This document shows positions 60,581 through 64,000 of a DNA stretch of 64,000 bases, piece after piece. Numbering within the stretch: the stretch's first letter is position 1; each line of letters starts with the position of its first letter. Position numbers and translations under genes: made by a program. The DNA is taken from assembly GCA_002425185.1 (NCBI GenBank), contig DILT01000003.1:1-64000 (forward strand), given 5' to 3'. The DNA comes from Flammeovirgaceae bacterium UBA5585 (GTDB lineage Bacteria; Bacteroidota; Bacteroidia; Cytophagales; Cyclobacteriaceae). The notes under the pieces were generated by a model, which made no database searches, was not told where the DNA came from, and was given only the letters and a program-made list of their open reading frames with translations.

Positions 60581-61870
60581 TTATTTGCGTTTGCCTATTT
60601 CAACATATGGTTTTACTACGCTACCCGTATAAATTTGTCGCGGTCTGCCAATGGGTTCGTTGTTCTTGCGCATTTCAAGCCACTGGGCAATCCAGCCGGG
60701 TAATCGGCCCATAGCAAACATGACTGTAAACATATCCACAGGGATGCCCAATGCACGGTAAATAATTCCGGAGTAGAAGTCGACATTCGGATAAAGCTTG
60801 CGCTCAACAAAGTAGGGGTCGCGTAAGGCAATCTCTTCGAGTTTCATGGCTATTTCCAGAACCGGATCATGCACACCAAGTTTCTTAAGCACATCATCGG
60901 CAGCCTTTTTGATAATCTTAGCGCGTGGATCGAAATTCTTATATACCCGGTGACCAAAACCCATTAATCTAAAGGGATCATTTTTGTCTTTTGCTTTTTC
61001 CATCCACTTGTCCACATTGCCACCATCGTTACGGATGTTTTCCAACATCACAATTACTTCCTGGTTGGCACCACCATGGAGGGGACCCCACAAGGCATTG
61101 ATACCGGCTGAAATAGATGAGTAGATGCTTGCTTTTGATGAGCCTACAATCCGAACCGTAGAAGTGGAGCAGTTTTGCTCATGATCAGCATGGAGAATGA
61201 ATAGTTTATCCAGGGCGTCAGCAACAACCGGATCAACGTCATAATCCTGCCCGGGAAGGGCAAACATCATTTTTAAAAATCGTGCACAGTAATCAAGTTT
61301 GTTGTCCGGATAGTTCACCGGATGACCAACAGCATTTTTATATGACCATGCCGCGAAGGTGGGCATTTTACCGAGTGAGCGGATAATGCTCAGGTAAACA
61401 CCATCGGGTGGGCGGTTTGGGTTTAATGACTCGGGATAGAAGGCAGTTTGGGCACAGAATAAGGAAGACAATACCCCCATGGGGTGGGAGGTAGAAGGAA
61501 ATCCATCAAGAATCTTCTTGATATCTTCATGTACCAGGGTGCGCTTGGTGATGTCGCTGTTCCATTTATCGTACTGCTCTTTGGTTGGGAGTTCGCCAAA
61601 GATTAACAGGTAAGCTACTTCCAGGAAATTTGACTTTTCGGCCAGTTCTTCAATGGCATACCCGCGGTAGTGCAGCACACCTTTTTCGCCATCCAAAAAG
61701 GTAATGGCACTTTTGGTGGCCCCGGTATTTTTATAGCCTACATCAAGGGTAACATACCCGGTTTTATCGCGCAAGTCGCTGATGTCAATGGCTAACTCAT
61801 TCTCCGTTCCTTCCACTACCGGGAAGGTGTATGACTTACCGTCAATAATTAATTCTACAGTCTTGGACAT
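60581..61870 (-). CDS. gltA: Citrate synthase
   Basis: 429-aa hexameric-type citrate synthase condensing oxaloacetate and acetyl-CoA. Catalytic segments are HADHEQNCSTSTVR, GPLHGGANQEV and MGFGHRVYKNFDPRA. The N-terminal extension of about 40 residues (ELIIDGKSYTFPVVEGTEN) is the regulatory part seen in GltA proteins. Monocistronic with a downstream terminator. It feeds the aconitase encoded at 4.3 kb. Confidence 0.96.
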   Translation of the reverse strand: MSKTVELIIDGKSYTFPVVEGTENELAIDISDLRDKTGYVTLDVGYKNTGATKSAITFLDGEKGVLHYRGYAIEELAEKSNFLEVAYLLIFGELPTKEQYDKWNSDITKRTLVHEDIKKILDGFPSTSHPMGVLSSLFCAQTAFYPESLNPNRPPDGVYLSIIRSLGKMPTFAAWSYKNAVGHPVNYPDNKLDYCARFLKMMFALPGQDYDVDPVVADALDKLFILHADHEQNCSTSTVRIVGSSKASIYSSISAGINALWGPLHGGANQEVIVMLENIRNDGGNVDKWMEKAKDKNDPFRLMGFGHRVYKNFDPRAKIIKKAADDVLKKLGVHDPVLEIAMKLEEIALRDPYFVERKLYPNVDFYSGIIYRALGIPVDMFTVMFAMGRLPGWIAQWLEMRKNNEPIGRPRQIYTGSVVKPYVEIGKRK

Positions 61871-61949
61871 AGTAAAATGGCTAAATTTTTAACGTGTTAA
61901 ATATAATTGTTCACGTGCGTAACACGAAGCCTCCGGTATAATTTATAGC

Positions 61950-62768
61950 CTAATTGCCACCCAAAATCATGGGCAATCCGTCTTTACCGGAACCTACAAC
62001 AATCACTTTTGAGTTCGGTGACTTGGCCAGTTCCAGGGTGGCTTCAATACCACGCATTTTCAACAGCTTATCGGTTAAGCTATTATTGATAATGTTGTTG
62101 GCTCTGGACTCACCTTCAGCGGCAATGCGCTTGCGTTCAGCCTCACTTCTTTCCTTATCCAATCTAAATTGGTAAGCCAATGCTTCCTGCTCTTGCTGAA
62201 GTTTATTTTGGATGGCCATTTTAATTTGTTCCGGCAATTGAATGGAGCGTATGAGCAACGCTACCATGGTTACATTATTCTGGCTCAGTATTTTTTCAGA
62301 CTCTACCTTAATAGTGGCTTCCACTTCTGCACGTTTGGTCGAGTAAATCTCTTCCGCTGAATATCGTCCCATGATTTGACGCACAACCGAGCGCATTTCA
62401 GGGATTACAAGCACGTTTACGTAGGCCCGATTAAATTTCTCGTGGATGTAACCAATTTTATCGGGTATGGGGTGAAAACGCACGGAAACTTCAACATGAA
62501 TGGACAGACCATTTTTGTCGAGCACGTCCATGTTTTCGTCCGATGAGGTTTCGCGAACGGCATAAATATAGGCTTCATTCCAGGGTGCCTTCATGTGAAA
62601 GCCGGGCTGCACAATGTGATCCTTATCAAGCCCCTGGCCAAACTTGTAAAAGATTACAGCACGCTCATCGGCCTGAACGGTAAAAAAAAGACTGGAGGAT
62701 ATTCCGGCCACCACAAAAAGGGCGATGACACCAATAATGATAAAAGGTAATAGTCTGCGGTTGTTCAT
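61950..62768 (-). CDS. Prohibitin-like SPFH/Band 7 domain protein
   Basis: 272-aa membrane-anchored protein with one N-terminal transmembrane helix (about residues 9-30), then a Band 7/SPFH domain (about 32-200) and a charged helical tail. The segments RAYVNVLVIPEMRSVVRQIMGRYSAEEIY and LDKERSEAERKRIAAEGESR are typical of prohibitins. Such proteins form large membrane rings or microdomains and modulate membrane proteases. The next gene upstream on the strand, 18 bp away, is a membrane protein that may be its partner. Confidence 0.9.
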   Translation of the reverse strand: MNNRRLLPFIIIGVIALFVVAGISSSLFFTVQADERAVIFYKFGQGLDKDHIVQPGFHMKAPWNEAYIYAVRETSSDENMDVLDKNGLSIHVEVSVRFHPIPDKIGYIHEKFNRAYVNVLVIPEMRSVVRQIMGRYSAEEIYSTKRAEVEATIKVESEKILSQNNVTMVALLIRSIQLPEQIKMAIQNKLQQEQEALAYQFRLDKERSEAERKRIAAEGESRANNIINNSLTDKLLKMRGIEATLELAKSPNSKVIVVGSGKDGLPMILGGN

Positions 62769-62786
62769 AGTATGTTAAGTTGTGGG

Positions 62787-63542
62787 TTAAGATTCAGTGG
62801 ATTCAGGAGCCTTGGGTAAAATCATCAGGTTGCCGATGATCAGTACAGTGAACAAAGTTCCCCAAACGGCTTCAATAACACTAATATTCTTGATTAGTTT
62901 ATTTGCATTGGGGTAATCGGTATCAATACCGCCCAATACATGAAAGGAGTAGGCTACGCATTCCGAATAATTGGGTATACCCAGTGCAATATCTACCCCC
63001 AGGCTGCCGGGTATGGCTATGCAAATAAGGTCATAAAGACTACCGAATGATATTCCGATCATAAGAAATACACAGGCCGAGCCCCAGAGTTTGTCAGTAG
63101 TGAAATACTGCCCCATGAAGATATCGCGTATGGCAAAACTGATGATGGTAACCTCGATCGGAAAAAGAAGTCCATGGATAAAAAAAAGTGCTGCCTGGCG
63201 GTTTTCGATCTGAATAACTTTGTAATAGGGGAATTCAATTAATATCCCGAATATGGATATCACAATCAGGGTGATAAGAATGGTGAGGATTAGCGCCTTG
63301 CTTTGCGTAAAGTTTCTCAGCAAATCCCATAACAGAAAGGCATATAAACCACCAAAAGCTGAAAAGAGGGTGATCAGGAATTTAGACACCTGACTGTTGG
63401 GGTCGTCCAATAAGGGTGCGTATAATACCAATCCAAGGGTAACAATTAGCACTTGAAGAATGACCACATTGCGGTAATCTTTTTGTTTTTCGCGTTGTAA
63501 TTCAACACGGCTAAGCATCGACTTTAGGGAATGTCCGATCAT
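62787..63542 (-). CDS. Hypothetical multi-pass membrane protein
   Basis: 251 aa with about six hydrophobic segments (for example VVILQVLIVTLGLVLYAP, ALILTILITLIVISIFG, VWGTLFTVLIIGNLMIL). The N-terminus is charged and cytosolic (SLKSMLSRVELQREKQKDY). The family is not recognised. It is 18 bp upstream of the prohibitin-like gene and on the same strand, so the two probably form an operon. Confidence 0.75.
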   Translation of the reverse strand: MIGHSLKSMLSRVELQREKQKDYRNVVILQVLIVTLGLVLYAPLLDDPNSQVSKFLITLFSAFGGLYAFLLWDLLRNFTQSKALILTILITLIVISIFGILIEFPYYKVIQIENRQAALFFIHGLLFPIEVTIISFAIRDIFMGQYFTTDKLWGSACVFLMIGISFGSLYDLICIAIPGSLGVDIALGIPNYSECVAYSFHVLGGIDTDYPNANKLIKNISVIEAVWGTLFTVLIIGNLMILPKAPESTES

Positions 63543-63568
63543 GGATTAAACAAGGTCGAAAGATAATT

Positions 63569-63576
63569 TACTTTTG
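63569..63576 (+). promoter_or_regulatory. Putative -7 promoter element of the right-edge gene
   Basis: TACTTTTG matches TAnnTTTG and lies 44 bp before the ATG at 63621. No clear -33 element is seen. Confidence 0.35.
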
Positions 63577-63620
63577 GCAATTGCCTTTACTAAAGTTGTC
63601 GGGCATTATTGTAACTTAGA

Positions 63621-64000
63621 ATGGTTAGGCTTATTTCGAATTTTCTCAATAAAGTATTGAAAATCAATAGAATACATGATTTTACCAAAAAGGAATTGAT
63701 CGCTGGGCCGGTTGCAATTCTATTCATTATTGTAGCCTCTTCTGGTTTTGCCCAGACTCCAGCAGCGGATAGTTTGGTGCAAGTGCTCGAACGAACAACC
63801 CAGCCCGAGAAAAAGGTTGACTTGTTGAATGCGCTCGCATTCGCACTATATGATTACAATGATAGTTTGGCCGGAAGCTATGCCGAACGCGCTTTAGCGC
63901 TTAGCAAACAGTATAACTATGCTGCCGGCACAAAATACGCCTATACCCTGGTAGGCCTGGGGTGGCTTAGCCGAAGTGAGTATAAGCGTGCCTTTCAGTA
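63621..64000 (+). CDS. Partial gene for a TPR-like exported or membrane-anchored protein
   Basis: The open frame starts at the ATG at 63621 (an in-frame TAA lies 9 bp upstream) and is cut by the window edge after 126 codons. A hydrophobic segment at about residues 28-45 ends in SSGFAQ, a signal-peptide or anchor pattern preceded by a long basic N-region. After it comes a helical repeat with TPR-like spacing (KKVDLLNALAFALYDYNDSLAGSYAERALALSKQ in overview, then YAYTLVGLGWLSRSEYKRAF). In Bacteroidota this N-terminal layout is common in TPR sensor kinases and TPR-LuxR regulators, but the decisive C-terminal part lies outside. Confidence 0.75.
   Translation, partial: MVRLISNFLNKVLKINRIHDFTKKELIAGPVAILFIIVASSGFAQTPAADSLVQVLERTTQPEKKVDLLNALAFALYDYNDSLAGSYAERALALSKQYNYAAGTKYAYTLVGLGWLSRSEYKRAFQ

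Overview
The window looks like a chromosomal segment of a Bacteroidota bacterium, most likely of the order Cytophagales. The reasons are a PorP/SprF-type type IX secretion protein, a C-terminal T9SS sorting domain, a SusD-less TonB-dependent receptor driven by an ECF sigma factor, a sufBCDSE cluster with a trailing DUF59 gene, Bacteroidota-style -7 elements (TAnnTTTG) and a near absence of Shine-Dalgarno sequences. There is no rRNA operon, CRISPR array, prophage or recognisable insertion sequence. The only mobility-type gene is a lone tyrosine recombinase at the left edge.

Layout. 1-1.3 kb: tyrosine recombinase next to a 68-bp centred palindrome. 1.4-14.6 kb: mixed housekeeping genes, namely a Tat-exported Gfo/Idh oxidoreductase, SDR and Nudix genes in a row, an aconitase with a lysine-rich histone-H1-like tail, a carotenoid pair (CrtI/CrtD-type desaturase and CruF-type protein), overlapping folE and PTPS genes, a cysH-type reductase, an epimerase, a PorP/SprF protein and a cation/proton antiporter. 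14.7-35.2 kb: a sugar-acid and pectin utilisation region. One arm runs leftward (ECF sigma, tiny anti-sigma-like protein, TonB receptor, T9SS beta-helix protein, two lipoproteins, mannonate dehydratase, GH28). The other holds a LacI regulator with tandem palindromic operators, a tagaturonate reductase, two Tat-exported enolase-superfamily proteins, a GH2 enzyme, a GntP permease and glycerate kinase.

35.3-41.9 kb: bacilliredoxin, the SUF iron-sulfur assembly operon and an Lrp/AsnC regulator. 41.98-42.15 kb: a tRNA-like RNA gene with a 106-nt variable region carrying a palindromic repeat, followed by its own terminator. 42.3-51.8 kb: acyl-CoA synthetase behind a palindromic operator, TolB-like lipoprotein, TerB protein, ClC transporter, two sodium symporters and a large uncharacterised protein. 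52.2-64 kb: topA, hicBA, sirtuin-coaX, a TlpA/ResA thioredoxin, hypothetical proteins, rsmE, an acyl-CoA-binding protein, citrate synthase, an SPFH protein and a membrane protein. A TPR-like gene runs off the right edge.

How it fits together. The 14.7-35.2 kb region reads as capture and breakdown of uronate-containing polysaccharide, with import and oxidation of the released sugar acids; several pathway steps must be encoded elsewhere. The least explained objects are the tRNA-like RNA, the aconitase tail, the left-edge palindrome, the minimal anti-sigma protein and the pair of exported enolase-superfamily enzymes.
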